This document shows positions 37,510 to 49,179 of a DNA stretch of 64,000 nucleotides, piece after piece. Numbering within the stretch: the first letter of the stretch is position 1; every line of letters starts with the position of its first letter. The stretch lies in assembly GCA_963930645.1 (NCBI GenBank), contig OZ005648.1, positions 1,550,001 through 1,614,000 of the forward strand, given 5' to 3'. The notes beneath the pieces are model-generated. The model saw nothing but the letters and a program-made list of their open reading frames with translations. It searched no databases and was not told the origin of the DNA. A program made the position numbers and the translations under genes. The DNA comes from Salticus scenicus (Eukaryota; Arthropoda; Arachnida; Araneae; Salticidae).

Positions 37510-39972
37510 GAGTTCATTTTCTTTCGACCTAAAAATAAATACATTTAATTAAACGTGAAGGTTAAAAAATTGTAAAAAGTTAAATGATGCATCTCACAAA
37601 AACGGACGTCACTATCACTTTAAAAATTTTATGTGCATTGATAAAGTGCTAATGTAGTTCTATAGCTATGATTCAACAGAAAATTTAAAAACATGGTATA
37701 TAAAAAGTTTTTATCTTATAATTATTTGAAATGAGCTTATAGCGAGGAAAGATGGAGTGAACGTTAAAGTGTTAAAAGAATTTTATTTACAAGAAAAAAG
37801 AAAACAGGAACAGAAATTTTTGTTAGAGCAGTTGCGTAAAATATGTTTAAACATATTGATTTGTGTTTAAACTTAAATGATGTTTGAAATGAGAGTCCGA
37901 ATAGGAGGTGACAAAACATTTCAAAGAACGGTAAGAAATAAACGCTCTGGATAAAGTCGGGAAATTTCATCCTATTTTTATTTTAATTAAATTTTTTCTT
38001 TTATTTTTTATGAAATTTTGATTTATTCGGCCAATTTGTTACATTCCATTATGGCAGTGTGGGAAAAAATAGGAAGGCTAAGCAAAAAACTTCCTTATTT
38101 TCTCCACTGCTTTGTTGAATTTTATGCAAATTGAAACATAATGTAAAAAGCAACAATTTCAATTAGGTCTATAAAAATATTATGACACATGCAGTTATTG
38201 TTTAACTAAAAATTAATTTTTGTTTTTATTTATATTTTTTAATTTTTGCTACATCATTTAAAAAATAATTTATCATTTTATTTTTTTAATTCGTAAAATT
38301 TTATCATTGTCTGGTAAACTGCTTTAACGAATCAGAAACCACACATACGACGGCAGATGGAAATTTCAGTGTATATGAAAATGGGAAGAGGTAGGAAATA
38401 TTAACCACGACTGAACAAGCCAAAATTCTGAATTTTAAATGATGTGGTTGAAATTCTCGGAATATAGCTAATGCATTAAGCAGATTTAAAACTGCAATTA
38501 ATAACTTTTTAAGTGATGATGATAATTACGCTCAGTGCAAAGGCATCGGCATCCTTCCGCGTTGAATTCTCGATAAATGAGAGCTGTTGTTAGGCGAATA
38601 ACCTAATCGAAAAAAACATTCTTCTTCTCAGATTGGAAATGATTTAAAACTTGCCGAATTTAAACAGCCAAATTGTACACAATGTGCTATTAGAAAAAAA
38701 AAAATCTAAATGTATAGTAAAACAAAACTTCAACCCCCTGTAAGGTAGGGACATGGAATGGTGTGCCTAGAGTTTGCAAAGAAATGTGTTGTTTTGGGAG
38801 ATAAATCGTAAAATGTTATTTTTTTAAGGAAGAAAAATAATTTAATCTCGATGTGCCGGAAGGTTTCGACCTTGTAAACTATTGGACGCCCGCTAACTAC
38901 ATCGACATTGCCAAGTTTAACGGGCTTGATACCGTCCAAAGAGGAGAATAACGCCAGATCACCGCAGGCTTCTGTCTTATAAATGGGACTTCGTCAATGC
39001 GATTTCACTTTTCAGAGTTCATGCCGGACGATTTTAGTTACTACTGGCATGATCTTCGACGTGAATCATCTTTTTTTTTTTTCTCAAAGTGTTAGTTTGC
39101 TGATGATTTTGGGATTATTTGGGTCGATTTCGCTGCTAACGGAACAAGATCAATTGCATATCTGAAAACAAAGAGGAATTCGGAAGCCTATTCTTTCAGA
39201 TATCTTTTCAGAAAGTTTGTTGCTGAAGGCTTCTCTGATAACATCTAGAGGGAACGTATTCCAGTCGGACTCTTCACACTCAACGGACATCGAGAGTCCT
39301 GATCGGGTGTATAAGTATTTTTGTAGATGGAAACGGCAACACTAAAGATGAGGTTAACATAGACAGTGAAAACAGCTAGAAAAGCATCTCAAAAGATACT
39401 TTGACAAAATTTTCGACTTCCAAAATAATTAAATTAACTTAAAAGGAGAGGAAGATTTTGGAATATTATCTGTTTCTTACATATAATATCTTATGTGGCT
39501 TTAATATTTTTTCTTGTTTTCTACATGTATATAAAAAAAAAAGTTTCCAATAGAAAAGCTTTTCAATTCTTGTAATATTTTTTAAGATAATAATTGAAAT
39601 TGCCATTTTTTTTATTTCTAACACTGTAGTCCTTATTCATTATTAATTTCGTTGTTATTCATTATAGCATTTGTAGTATTTCGTTAGTTTCTAATTGTGA
39701 TTCAAGTAATTAGTTTCATAATAAATAAATGACACAATGCAATTAAAATATTTCTATACAATAAATGAGAAATGTAGTATTTGATGAGAACTCTTTTAGT
39801 GTGCTACACCAAAAAAGTTGTGTTTCCACATATAAATAAAAAAAGTTTAGTTGATCTTTTCTTGCTGTTATTAATATATTTTTAAATGTATTTTTTATGT
39901 AAGTAACCACATCATACACTACAACAGTTAATTCATTCCAGTTTCTTTAAAAGGGATTTTATTTTATTTTAG

Positions 39973-40312
39973 AGCCCTATTTCTTAACGCAAGCCTTGAA
40001 AACTGTCTCGATCGTGTCGAGCCTCGTCGCTTAGATCCTGAATCTGGTGTGATCTATCACCAGAAATCAAATCCTTGTAAACGTCAGGAAGTAAAAGATC
40101 GTTTGATACAACTTCCCCACGATTCTGCAGAAATGGTGGAAGCTGAATACAGATTCTTTGAGGGAAATGTAGAGCAAATGAAGACATTCTTCCAAGAGAA
40201 CTTCTCTGACGATATCAGTGTCGAAGTGGATGCAAATCAACCAGAATTTGATGTTTTCGAAACTGTTCAGGGAGCTATATTGAAATCCACCAAAATGAAA
40301 CTCGCGATGTAA
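39973..40312 (+). CDS. AK8: adenylate kinase 8-like, last exon
   Basis: The terminal exon starts after the acceptor TTTTATTTTAG and ends at TAA (40310-40312), adding about 112 residues. Joined to the previous exon it reads ...FQINR/ALFLNASLENCLDRVEPRRLDPESGVIYH. The RRLDPESGVIYH stretch is the LID region of adenylate kinases: Arg pair, DP-x-(T/S)-G, YH. After it comes a charged helical stretch (KRQEVKDRLIQLPHDSAEM) with the usual Arg and a C-terminal VEVDANQPEFDVFETVQGAI, like the dependent-nucleotide and last-helix end of AK8 domains. The protein ends KSTKMKLAM. The plausible junction, the continuous frame across a 5.9-kb intron and the 3' poly-A signal make this a real gene end. Confidence 0.82.
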
Positions 40313-40524
40313 ATGTTATTTTAAAAATATGTTTCAATATGGATTTTCAGCTCAGTGAACAGTTTCTGCATTTTATTCTAATGTATCGTATAAATTTGTT
40401 TAAAATGTCAGCAGTAAAAAAACCAAAAGTATTTCAAATAACAATTGTATTTTTTTTCTTAAAATTTATCTTAAGTTATGTTTGTATTATGAGTTGTTCA
40501 AAATTCTGTATTTTCTTGAATATT

Positions 40525-40530
40525 AATAAA
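40525..40530 (+). promoter_or_regulatory. poly-A signal of the AK8-like gene
   Basis: AATAAA about 213 bp after the stop codon, followed by T-rich sequence. It is the first such hexamer after the stop on this strand, and its distance fits a short 3' UTR. Confidence 0.6.
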
Positions 40531-40581
40531 AACAAAATATGCAAATTCTTTTCTTTTTTTTTTTTTTTTCTTTCTTTTTTA

Positions 40582-40739
40582 GGACTGAGGGCCTATTAGT
40601 CTCAATCTGGGATTTTTGCGTTGTCGTTTTCGATAGTTGGACATTTATCGAAATCTAAAATTTATCGAAAATATAATTGAATAATTTGAAAGTGATGTTA
40701 TAATTGGGAAGAGAAAAAAAAACTAATAGTCCTCCGTCC
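40582..40739. mobile_element. 158-bp MITE, GGACTGAGG family, copy 1
   Basis: The left end GGACTGAGGGCCTATTAGT and the right end, read inward, GGACGGAGGACTATTAGTT are inverted repeats. TA flanks both sides (40580-40581 and 40740-40741). A related copy in the opposite orientation lies at 61900-62065 and a longer one at 52932-53305. The homology with copy 3 continues past the right end into CTAAACTAAATTCTGCTTTTGCC, so the true repeat may be larger than the TA-bounded core. Confidence 0.7.
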
Positions 40740-40780
40740 TAAACTAAATTCTGCTTTTGCCAGAATTTCGTCAAAATCTT

Positions 40781-40806
40781 TTATTATTATTATTATTATT
40801 ATTATT
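40781..40806 (+). repeat. (TTA)n microsatellite
   Basis: About eight TTA triplets. Confidence 0.9.
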
Positions 40807-41009
40807 GAAAGAAAAAGAAAAGAAAATTAATAATAATCAGTATCGTTACAAGCGATATCGAAAAAGTTTTTTTTAATAATTTTGAATTAGGAAATAAAAA
40901 GTGCGTGTGAAATAATATGAAAGAAAAATAAGTAAAAAAAATGATTTTAATGATTTAATGTTTTTGTTTTTGTTGTAAAAGTGACAAAATTTGAATTTTT
41001 AATTTCAAA

Positions 41010-41290
41010 ACACTAGAAAAAAAAGTTGGCAAACTTCCATATTCGATTGAAAACACAAACATTTCATTTCAAAGGATGATATTTACACAATAAATATCCA
41101 ACTAATATACTAATTAAAAGGAAAATGATAAATATTCTATCATAATTTGAAGTGAAATTTGTTTTCAAATGTCTAAATAAAGTATCTGATATAAGATACT
41201 AATATGTTGCAGCGGAATAGATTTGATATCGGTCATCCTTGGCAGAAAAAAAAAATATATCGCCAAATTATTTGGCGAACATAATTTAAT
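41010..41290 (-). repeat. inverted copy of the core of the 50.5-51.4 kb element
   Basis: Its reverse complement matches 50850-51135 closely: shared CGCCAAATAATTTGGCG palindrome, GTCAAGGATGAC-like block, CTGCAACATATKAGTATC, and AATATGGAAGTTTGCC at the far end. The two copies lie about 9.6 kb apart in opposite orientation. The open frame of the other copy is interrupted here by a stop, which argues against a functional protein. Confidence 0.85.
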
Positions 41291-41562
41291 TCCTGTCAAA
41301 AATCTTTTTTTTTTTTTACCGGGACACAATAAAAAATTCTTAATCATTATGGCCTATGGGTTGATTTTTTTTTTTTTTTTTTTTGTTAATTCAGACATAA
41401 AATATCAGCGTTAAAATTTTCTTTAGCAAGTCATTAAAATTTGTGTCGTATTCTAGAACAAGTTGATAATATTTCTTCGGTATTAATTATATATTGTTAA
41501 GTGAATGAAAACGCACTTGCAAGATTTGAAAGCCAATTATAACACTGATCTGCATGAAAATT

Positions 41563-42064
41563 GCCCCCCCCCCCAACACCAATTTTACAAATTCTTGTGT
41601 AAAATGACCTCCTGAATCCGAATAGCACGCCCATTTTGCACTATCACCCACAGTTTTTTAGGGACGGCCCCTTATTTTTTATCACTTTTCGGTAATTTTA
41701 TGGCTATAAATTTGATTTTTAGGGGGGAGGTGGACTATTTTAACTGCTAAATATCTTCTGAGGGGCTACAGAGTTGGTATAATGTAAAATATGAAAGGCA
41801 CGGGATTTGCCACTGAAATTATGTATTACATTTTATATATTTTTTTAATCTATTATTAATGTTACTTATTAAACATTATATATTTCTGTTTTTAAGTGTT
41901 AAATTAATTCTTTTTCGTTCTCCAAATCAAATTCATGGCCATAAAATTCCCGAACAGTGATAAAAATTGGGGGAGGGGGTGGTGTCCCGAGAAAACGGTG
42001 GGTGACTGGGCAAAACGGGATCCAGGAGGTCATTTTACATAAGAATAAGCAAAAATGGTGTTAG

Positions 42065-42070
<6 letters not shown>
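41563..42070. mobile_element. ~500-bp element with long (~150-bp) inverted ends
   Basis: The left arm reads AACACCAATTTTACAAATTCTT, then TGTAAAATGACCTCCTG, CAYCCAC, TTTTTATCACTTTTCGG and AATTTTATGGC. The right arm contains the same blocks in reverse complement in the same order (CAGGAGGTCATTTTACA, GTGGGTGAC, CCGAACAGTGATAAAAA, GGCCATAAAATT). The middle is AT-rich. A C12 run starts the left arm. This is a foldback-style non-autonomous element; target duplication and family are not clear. Confidence 0.8.
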
Positions 42071-42100
<30 letters not shown>

Positions 42101-42189
42101 GCAGTTTAATTAAGGTAAAAAAAAATTGAGAGCAGTTTTTTTAGGGATACTAAAAATATGCAAGAAAATAATAGTTTTATATTCTATAT

Positions 42190-42760
42190 ATACCGGGTGG
42201 TTATAATTAAAGTTACCCTACGTAGTATCTATGTAGATCCCTTTCAGCTGACATATTTCGATAAAACTTGGTATATGCAATTTATAAATTATAGAGAAAA
42301 GAAATTCTCAATAAAAATGAATAGTTCGAATTTCCTCCGATGCATGGCGCAACGTAGAAAAGATGTTATGTAAATCTGGAGTATTTTAAAAAGCAGTCGT
42401 CAATGCCGTAAAACCATTCTTCAACCTGAAGGTCTATCCTTACTGATGAAGAGTTTTTATTAGAACAGTTTTAATTTTTCAGCTGAACTGCTAGAATATT
42501 GATGTTTAACAGTTTTATAAAAAAAAAAAAAAAAAAAAAAACCTCTGTGGAGACAGAGTTTGAAAAAGATGGTTATTAAATTTCAAGAGACTGGAGAGTT
42601 AGGAATGCCGTGAGGAAGATGACGGAAACTGATTTTGTATGAAATTGTAGAAGAAGTCATGTTCGCGTGGTCAAAAGAGCGTTCGACAAGCGAAGTCTCA
42701 CATCGGTCATGTGATTTGTCTCTTACTTTACACGAAAAATTTCTGTAATCCATTGTAATA
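42190..42760 (+). pseudogene. degraded transposon with a DUF4817-like helix-turn-helix fragment
   Basis: At about 42560-42740 one frame reads KKMVIKFQETGELG, a stop, then ILYEIVEEVMFAWSKERSTSEVSHRSC. This resembles the N-terminal helix-turn-helix region (DUF4817 style: a short IKKFEETG-like helix, a basic linker, then a VEEV-like stretch) of a transposase group common in arthropod genomes. At least two stops are present. Upstream at 42190, ACCGGGTGGTTATAATTAAAG looks like the end of such an element. A poly-A run (about 42518-42541) lies between the two. Assignment is by memory of the pattern only. Confidence 0.4.
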
Positions 42761-43698
42761 TGCTATCTGGACAATATTTACGTTGTGGAGCCGGAAAATT
42801 GTCTTGATTTTACTTCTTTCTCTTGGTCAAACTCAAAATAGCCGCTGACAATACACAAGACGTTATTTTCAATCACGGCAGCATGACTTCTTCTGCAGTC
42901 TGTTTTAAAATCAGTTTCCGTTACCTTTATTGCAGTAGATCCAAATTTTCAGTTTCCTGAAATTTTGTTTAACAAAATGTTTGCGAATTTGGTTTAACAG
43001 TCTACTTATAGGTCTTTCAAAAGTTTATGTTTTGTTAATATACATTTACTGCCATGTTATTTATCCGTTTCTTTGTGAGATTTAGCAGATATTCATATGG
43101 AAAATAGTGGTTTGTAGCTCATATTGTTTGTTTAAACATATGTGCGAAGTAATTTGCATGTATTAACTGAATTTATATGGGTATAAAATTTTAGATGTAT
43201 TAAAAAATTGTATGCGTTCAAATTTGATGATGTTTTTGAAACATTTTAACAATAATATCAAACAGTAACTTAAAAATAATAGAAGGATTCAGACATAATG
43301 ATGGATAATTTTTAGATCCTATACTCTATTTCATTTGTGACTGCTTTGTCTTTGGAATACTTTCTGAAAATTTGGTGTATATGTTACCGTGAAAGACCGA
43401 AATTGGAGAATGTCGACTTTCACCGGTGAATGTCAACAAACACCAAATACGTCGGTGAAAGATCGAATATTTTTTATTACATTCTTGTACATTCGGACCC
43501 TCACCGGTGTATGTCGACAATCACAGATATGCTCTGGTGGAGGTCGAAAAGAGAGGAGCAGACAAAGAGGCGACTGGCTGTTTCCCGCCAAATCCTTTGT
43601 TCTGCTTGGAGTCAGTCAGCTTTGTCAGTCTTATGCAAGGTTTGATGGTGAGAGCAACGTTTTCTTAATTTTTTTTCCGATACCCTAATTTATACAGA

Positions 43699-45407
43699 AT
43701 GGATACTGCAGTGAATCGTGATCTTTTTCTTGAAAAGTTAAATGCATTAATTGCGGGTAAACGAGAAGACAATTGTTTTTATTTTTCTCAAGAAAAGTAC
43801 TCTAAAATACTTTCTGAAGTGGTTTCTGCTAAAACTAAGTGCAACACACCTTTGGATTACAGACGATTAAAACGTTTTGACGTTTTAAAAATTAGTGATG
43901 AAGAGAGGTTAATTGTACCATTAAAGCCAGGAGAAACGAATATACAGTATTATGTTACCAATGAGGAATTGTTCAGTATACTATATGAAACTCACACCAG
44001 AATAGGCCACGGAGGAAGAACACGTATGCTTAAAGAGTTGCAAAATAAATAAAAAAATATTACATATGAAGTTGTAATGTTGTATTTAAATTTATGCAAA
44101 CAGTGTCAAATGAAACACAGTGTACCTAGGAAAGGTATTGTTGTGAAACCAATGATCAGTTCTGAGTTAAACTCAAGATGTCAAGTTGATCTGATAGATC
44201 TGCAGTCAAACAGAGATGGCGAATATAAGTTCATAATGGTGTATCAAGATCATTTAACTAAGTTTGTCAAGTTGATCTGATAGATCTGCAGTCAAACAGA
44301 GATGGCGAATATAAGTTCATAATGGTGTATCAAGATCATTTAACTAAGTTTGTCCAGCTACGACCTTTGAAAACTAAGAGGGCGGAAGAAGTAGCGTATC
44401 ACGTTTTTCCAATATTTTTGACATTTGGTGCTCCAGCAATATTGCAGTCAGATAATGGTAGAGAATTCAGTAATCAAGTCATATCCGAAATATGCGCTAT
44501 GTGGAAAGATGTTAAGATAGTTCATGGAAAGCCTCGGCATAGTCAAACACAAGGCCCAGTTGAAAGGGCCAATCAGGATATAGAGAATATGCTAACTGCA
44601 TGGATGAACGATAACCATACAAATAAATGGTCAGAAGGTTTACCCTTTGTCCAATTTGCCAAGAACACTACATATCACGAAGGAATACGCCAAAGTCCTT
44701 ATGAAGCCATGTTTGGCATTAAAGCGAAAAGAGGCATAGCATCGTCTGTTTTGCCTAGCGAACAAATCGCAAATATCGAAACCGAAGAACAACTTGAAGA
44801 AATTGCCAATACTTTTGAAACCGAAGAACAGCTTGAAGAAACTGGCAATACTTCTGAAAAAAATTTGAGTGGTGGTCATACCGAAAACCATATTCCAAAG
44901 AAAAATATTGAAGAGGACTTGCAATCTACCACGTCTTCACATCAAGTTCTGACTGAAAAACACGAGTTAATTTCTATAAAAAGAGCGGCCGCGAAAGATA
45001 ATCTTCTACCGCAAGCAACAAAAATGTTACGAACCTCACAAAAACAATTTCCTCCTGCTCAAATTGGTGATACTGTACGAATACAAGTCCCTGATGTCGA
45101 CCGTGGTCGTACAGATAACCGAAATGTGTTAGCGGTTGTTGTTGGAATAGAAGACTCCGACTTCTATAAACTTGGAAATGAAAATGGTACCCTCAAGCAG
45201 CTTTACACACGTAATCAGTTCGTAATTTGTAAAGAAAAGTTACTTTCCATTGATGAGATTCATTTTCAAGAAATTTCGCTGAGAGAAGCAGCTGCAGCTA
45301 ATTCGAGAAGCGGTGGGCAAGGCTATAAACGCTGTCATTACAAAAAGAAGTGTTCCACAAATAAATGCAGTTGTAAAAGCAAGCTTGTGCAATTCAAAGT
45401 GTCATAA
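43699..45407 (+). pseudogene. Ginger/KRBA2-like integrase, broken
   Basis: Starts MDTAVNRDLFLEKLNALI. Visible parts: an HHCC zinc domain (THTRIGHGG ... LCKQCQMK), the D-D-E core with Asp in CQVDLIDLQ, Asp in LQSDNGREFSN and Glu in GPVERANQDIENML, then RQSPYEAMFGIKAKRG, an acidic linker with two copies of an ETEEQLEE unit, an SH3-like C-terminal part and a Cys-rich tail (KRCHYKKKCSTNKCSCKSK). Lesions: a TAA at 44050-44052 in the zinc domain; an exact 86-bp tandem duplication at 44182-44353 that shifts the frame by two and adds a stop at 44278-44280; and probably a one-base gain near 45386, after which another frame continues with Cys codons (CNSKCH) for about 16 residues. The catalytic residues are kept. 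The protein would cut and insert the element. Confidence 0.85.
44182..44353 (+). repeat. exact 86-bp tandem duplication inside the integrase gene
   Basis: The segment from CAAGTTGATCTGATAGATC to CTAAGTTTGT occurs at 44182-44267 and again at 44268-44353 with no difference that I can see. The unit carries the codon for the first catalytic Asp. 86 is not a multiple of 3, so the duplication breaks the frame. Confidence 0.95.
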
Positions 45408-45446
45408 TAGTTTCAGTTGTTGCAATAAATAAGATTTGAATCACAT

Positions 45447-45617
45447 AATTTAGTAAGTTTTTTATTACTATTATTTTATTCTCTCATTTAGAACGTACTG
45501 TATAATTAAGTAAGTTTTTAACTTCTATTATTTTCCTTTCTCATTTTGAATGTACTGTATAATTAAGTAAGTTTTTAACATCTATTATTTTCCTTTCTCA
45601 TTTTGAATGTACTGTGT
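45447..45617 (+). repeat. 3 x 57-bp tandem repeat
   Basis: Units start near 45447, 45504 and 45561. Each has AATTWAGTAAGTTTTTWA, CTATTATTTTC and GTACTGTRT blocks. It lies downstream of the integrase gene, inside the Ginger-like element. Confidence 0.9.
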
Positions 45618-46384
45618 GTTTTCAGTTCTTAGTCATTCCTCTCAGAAAGAGAGGCGAAAAATTTATCGCGACTGAATTACGGCGAAGAAAATATACATCT
45701 CGGACCTGTTCAACATTCACTATTAGTGCATGGTGAATGTCGACATTTACTGGTGTAAGTCAGAAATAAGGGTATTTAGCAAATATTTCGGACATACACC
45801 AAGCAACTATGTGTTTGTTGACATTCACCGGTGAAAGTCGACATTCTCCAGATTTCGGTGTTTCACCGTAACCAATATTTATAACAAAAAAAAAAAAAAA
45901 AAAAAAAGGTGAAAATGTTGTTATTGAGAGAAAAAAATTGTGATCTTATAAAAATAAATAAATAAATGTTAATGAATAATTTTGTTCACAAAATATTAAT
46001 ATTTAAAAAAATGCGTTAAAAAGTTATTTTAAGAAAACATTTTGAACTAAGTGGATTTTTTCGATTCTATTGTGGAATTTTGTAAATGGTATTTCGAATT
46101 ATAAGTATTAGCCTCATGTCTTACTCAGGTGAAAAGATAATTTTGGTTAATTAACAGTAGTCATTGAGATGTGAAAAACGTGTACCTATTTAGGTTAGTT
46201 TTACTTTTGAGACAACTGATACTAACATTACTAACATTCTAGAATATGCGTATTTTCCTTGAGATATTATTAACATTTTAAAGTATGTATATTTGCCTTA
46301 AGTTTTCTTAAATAAACCTCGATGCACAGAAATAAATAAAAATACTCCTTTATATACTGGCATAAAATCAGCACTATGATTTTA

Positions 46385-47424
46385 GGGCAGGACGCGAAAT
46401 TTCATTGGCGAGGGGAATTTTTACTGTGGCGAGTAAAAATTTGTTCTAGTTATAGACAGAGTTCTTACACGATACAGCGACAGAAAACATTCTTTTTATA
46501 AATTTAAATATGGAAAAATCTTGCCATCTTATAACTTCATATTTAACTTCTTCTTTTTAGATTCTCGGAGAGCCGAGTCTATGTGTACTCTGCCGAGATC
46601 AGCCCAGCCTGGGAAAGTTAAAATGCTTAGTGCATGCATGAATGTTTTGGTCTGTTCGGCAGTTTCGTTTCTCTCACTGTTATTTCTCCAAGCAGAATGA
46701 GAATAGACGAGCAGAGAGCCTCTTTGCTCGTCGTCAACTATCCGAGAGAAGAGATATGCGAAAGTTTGCCTATGCGATAGTGTCACACGAAACTGAGCAT
46801 GAGCCCTTTTAAAAGATACTGAATATGTTTATTTTATTGAATAATGATCAAAAAACAGTTCATATTTTCCAGGTTTTTACTGAAACGGCAATGATTTGCG
46901 CTCGTAATGATTTGTAAGCAACATAAAGTTATTCCGAAATGGCTATTTCAAATGACAACAATGAATAAGTTACACACATCGACATTCCGTCTGATTACAA
47001 AAATAAAATGGACGAAGAAGACATTTCTGATATAAAAAGTTAAGTAAATATATAGATAAATAAGGAAGCTTAATCTTTCATAACAAAAAGGTTTTCATAG
47101 GCTATTGTTTGATAAAGAATTTTTTCTTCTCTTTTCTTTAATGACTCTTTGCATTTATGTTATTAAATATTTTAACCTTTTTCAAATCTCAAATACAATA
47201 CATTATAATGATTTTTGATTATAGATGATTATGAAACTTGATGCTATACGACACACTTTTAATAAATATAATTTTAGACATATTTATAAAAGCCTTTCAA
47301 ATAGTTAGGGAAAAAAAAAAAACCCAAATGCGTAAAAAAAAAAAAAAAAATGACAACCCTATTTTGTAGCGAGTAAAACTTTTTTTTCGACGAGCGTAAT
47401 CTGAGTTGAAATTTTGGGCCCTGT
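46385..47424. mobile_element. possible hAT-like element, weak inverted ends
   Basis: The left sequence AGGGCAGGACGCGAAATTTCA and the right end, read inward, CAGGGCCCAAAATTTCAACTC resemble each other and the CAGGG start of many hAT ends. GCGAGTAAAA occurs near both. Inside is a less AT-rich stretch at 46,560-46,790 with an 85-residue minus-strand open frame that I do not recognise. No clean 8-bp duplication was found. The rest is AT-rich without genes. Confidence 0.3.
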
Positions 47425-47763
47425 TTTAGAAGTATATTTTATTACATTTCTAAATATACTACTTTACTCAGGACACTGGTAAGTAGTAGAAAAATCTGTT
47501 ATTAGTCTCACATACTTTCTCGGCAGCAGTTCAAATTCACAACACTGGGGAAAGATTTTTACCAAAAATTTTCTTAAAGTGAGAAAAAAAAAAAGAATTG
47601 AAATTAATTCTTTTGGTGCCAAATTGTTAGGAACAATTTTGGAATAACGACAAGTATATAGATTTTTATAAATATAACCTTACATTATTATGTAAGCTAG
47701 AATATTGTGAGGAATATGTAACACGGGAAAAAAAAGTTGATTTAGAGTAAGTTTTACTATTAA

Positions 47764-48278
47764 CTCTTTGACGCAGATGGGACACCGGTGTTCCTTTTGC
47801 TTATTTATTTTTTGACGCTCTTATTACAAATATTATTATTATATGATAGTTTTTTATTATAAAAGAGAGTCTAATAGTTACTATAAAAAATCTATTAGAT
47901 TATCAGAGTAAATTTTTTACTAAAATAAAAATGTTAAATAAAAGTAGTTTGAAAAAATTGTATCAACCAATTTAAAAAATTTATTTCTAATTAAATCTGA
48001 TTATTTAAAAAAGATCAGTAATGATTTATTGCTGCTCCTATATCTAAGTAACTGCAAATAAGTGCAATTTGTACAAATATTTATTCATGGGACGCCCGTG
48101 TCCCATGATGAATTTACCTTTAACTCAGAAAGAGACACCAGTGCCCCACTCTATATTTTAGAACCAAAATTAATTAAAATTTTAAATATAACATTTTCCA
48201 CTTATTTAGATCTAAAATAACTTAAAACTATCAAAAAAGTGTAAAAATTATGCTTGATGAGAAATCTGCTTCAAAGGG
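47764..48278. mobile_element. 515-bp piggyBac-like MITE
   Basis: TTAA flanks both ends (47760-47763 and 48279-48282). The ends CTCTTTGACGCAGAT and, read from the right, CCCTTTGAAGCAGAT match at 13 of 15 positions. Internal GGGACACCGGTG, GGGACGCCCGTGTCCC and GACACCAGTGCCCC motifs look related to one another. No coding capacity. TTAA duplication with CCCTTTG-like ends is typical of piggyBac derivatives. Confidence 0.7.
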
Positions 48279-48439
48279 TTAAGACGATCGACGACTACTG
48301 ACATTGTGAAGTATAAGTTTTTCTTAAATTTACAAATAAACACTAATACGCAAATATCAGTAAAAATACTAATTTATATAATGACAGAAAATCAGCAGTA
48401 CAATTTCAAAAACCTTGCACACATATATTACATATCTTC

Positions 48440-48780
48440 TTTACTCAGGCAACCATGAGCAAAAGGTATTTATCAGTCCGGTTGCTCTCAGCGATAGTTC
48501 TAGTTCACAACAATGAGGAAAAGTTTTTTTTTTTTTTCTCAAAGAATTTACATCTGAAATCCTGGAACGTAGACATTTCGAAGAATACTCGGTGGCAGCA
48601 GGCAAGCGGCGCTAGACGTAGGAACTACGCACGCACCATAGTAAGTTGCCGACACTAGAGGTGCATCCAGCGGATGAGGGGGTGGTCCCAGCCCGGAACC
48701 GACATCTTTTCCTACTCCTTGTGTTTGCTGACGGAGATGCTCTAGCCGTTGACTGTTTTGTCTTTTCCATTTTGTTCTAT
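48440..48780. other. GC-richer island without a recognised gene
   Basis: The stretch 48,580-48,740 is clearly less AT-rich than its surroundings (GGCAGCAGGCAAGCGGCGC..., GATGAGGGGGTGGTCCC...). Short open frames on both strands cross it, but none has a motif I know. The part at 48,420-48,540 resembles 47,430-47,580 (TTTACTCAGG, then a GCTCTCAGCGATAGTTC/TCTCGGCAGCAGTTC block, then CACAACAATGAGGAAAAG), a diverged dispersed repeat. Confidence 0.35.
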
Positions 48781-48886
48781 TGAAAAAAAAAGGGGGGAAA
48801 TATTGCATTAATGGCATATTCAGAGATAAAAATAAAGAATATTACAAAATATGAAAACAATTTAGAAGAAACAACTATTAAAACTA

Positions 48887-48953
<67 letters not shown>
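48887..48953 (+). repeat. (CA)n(TA)n compound microsatellite
   Basis: About 22 CA units followed by about 11 TA units. Confidence 0.97.
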
Positions 48954-49179
48954 CAAGTTTTAGTTTTACATCATACTATAGGTATGGGGAGCTTAGGTAA
49001 TCGAGAAAGTTTTTGACCTTGGTTTTTGACTTTTTTACACGTTTTCAGGGAAGGTGATTAATCCGAAAATGATAAAATTTGTATGGTGTCAGTCTGTAGG
49101 GTTTGTTAATCCGTTATTCAGTTCGTTAGTCTGTGTATACGGTATCTCAAGAGCAAATAGTCGCAGAGAAGTCAGATCA

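Larger units (their letters stand above)
34041..39972 (+). other. 5.9-kb AK8-like intron
   Basis: GT...AG intron between the last two exons, from GTAACT to the TTTATTTTAG acceptor. It is AT-rich and filled with repeats, listed separately. The stretches 35,850-36,320, 37,520-38,700 and 39,180-39,960 show nothing I can name. A slightly less AT-rich piece at about 38,730-39,170 and open frames at 34745-35062 and 38730-38939 are not supported as exons. Confidence 0.7.
43383..45873 (+). mobile_element. Ginger-like DNA transposon with retroviral-type integrase
   Basis: About 2.49 kb. The left end GTTACCGTGAAAGACCGAAA and the right end, read inward, GTTACGGTGAAACACCGAAA begin inverted repeats of about 60 bp that also share GAATGTCGACTTTCACCGG and GTCAACAAACAC. 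Between them is a single integrase gene and no RT or gag, so this is a cut-and-paste element using a Gypsy-like integrase, as in the Ginger group; KRBA2-type domesticated genes are relatives. TGTCGAC and CCGGTG motifs recur near both ends. The flanks are AT-rich and the target duplication is unclear. A 3 x 57-bp repeat and the C-terminal coding end lie before the right terminus. Confidence 0.8.

Noticed and set aside
46529..46786. 85-residue minus-strand frame in a GC-richer island
   Set aside because: No motif recognised, no splice signals or neighbours to support a gene.
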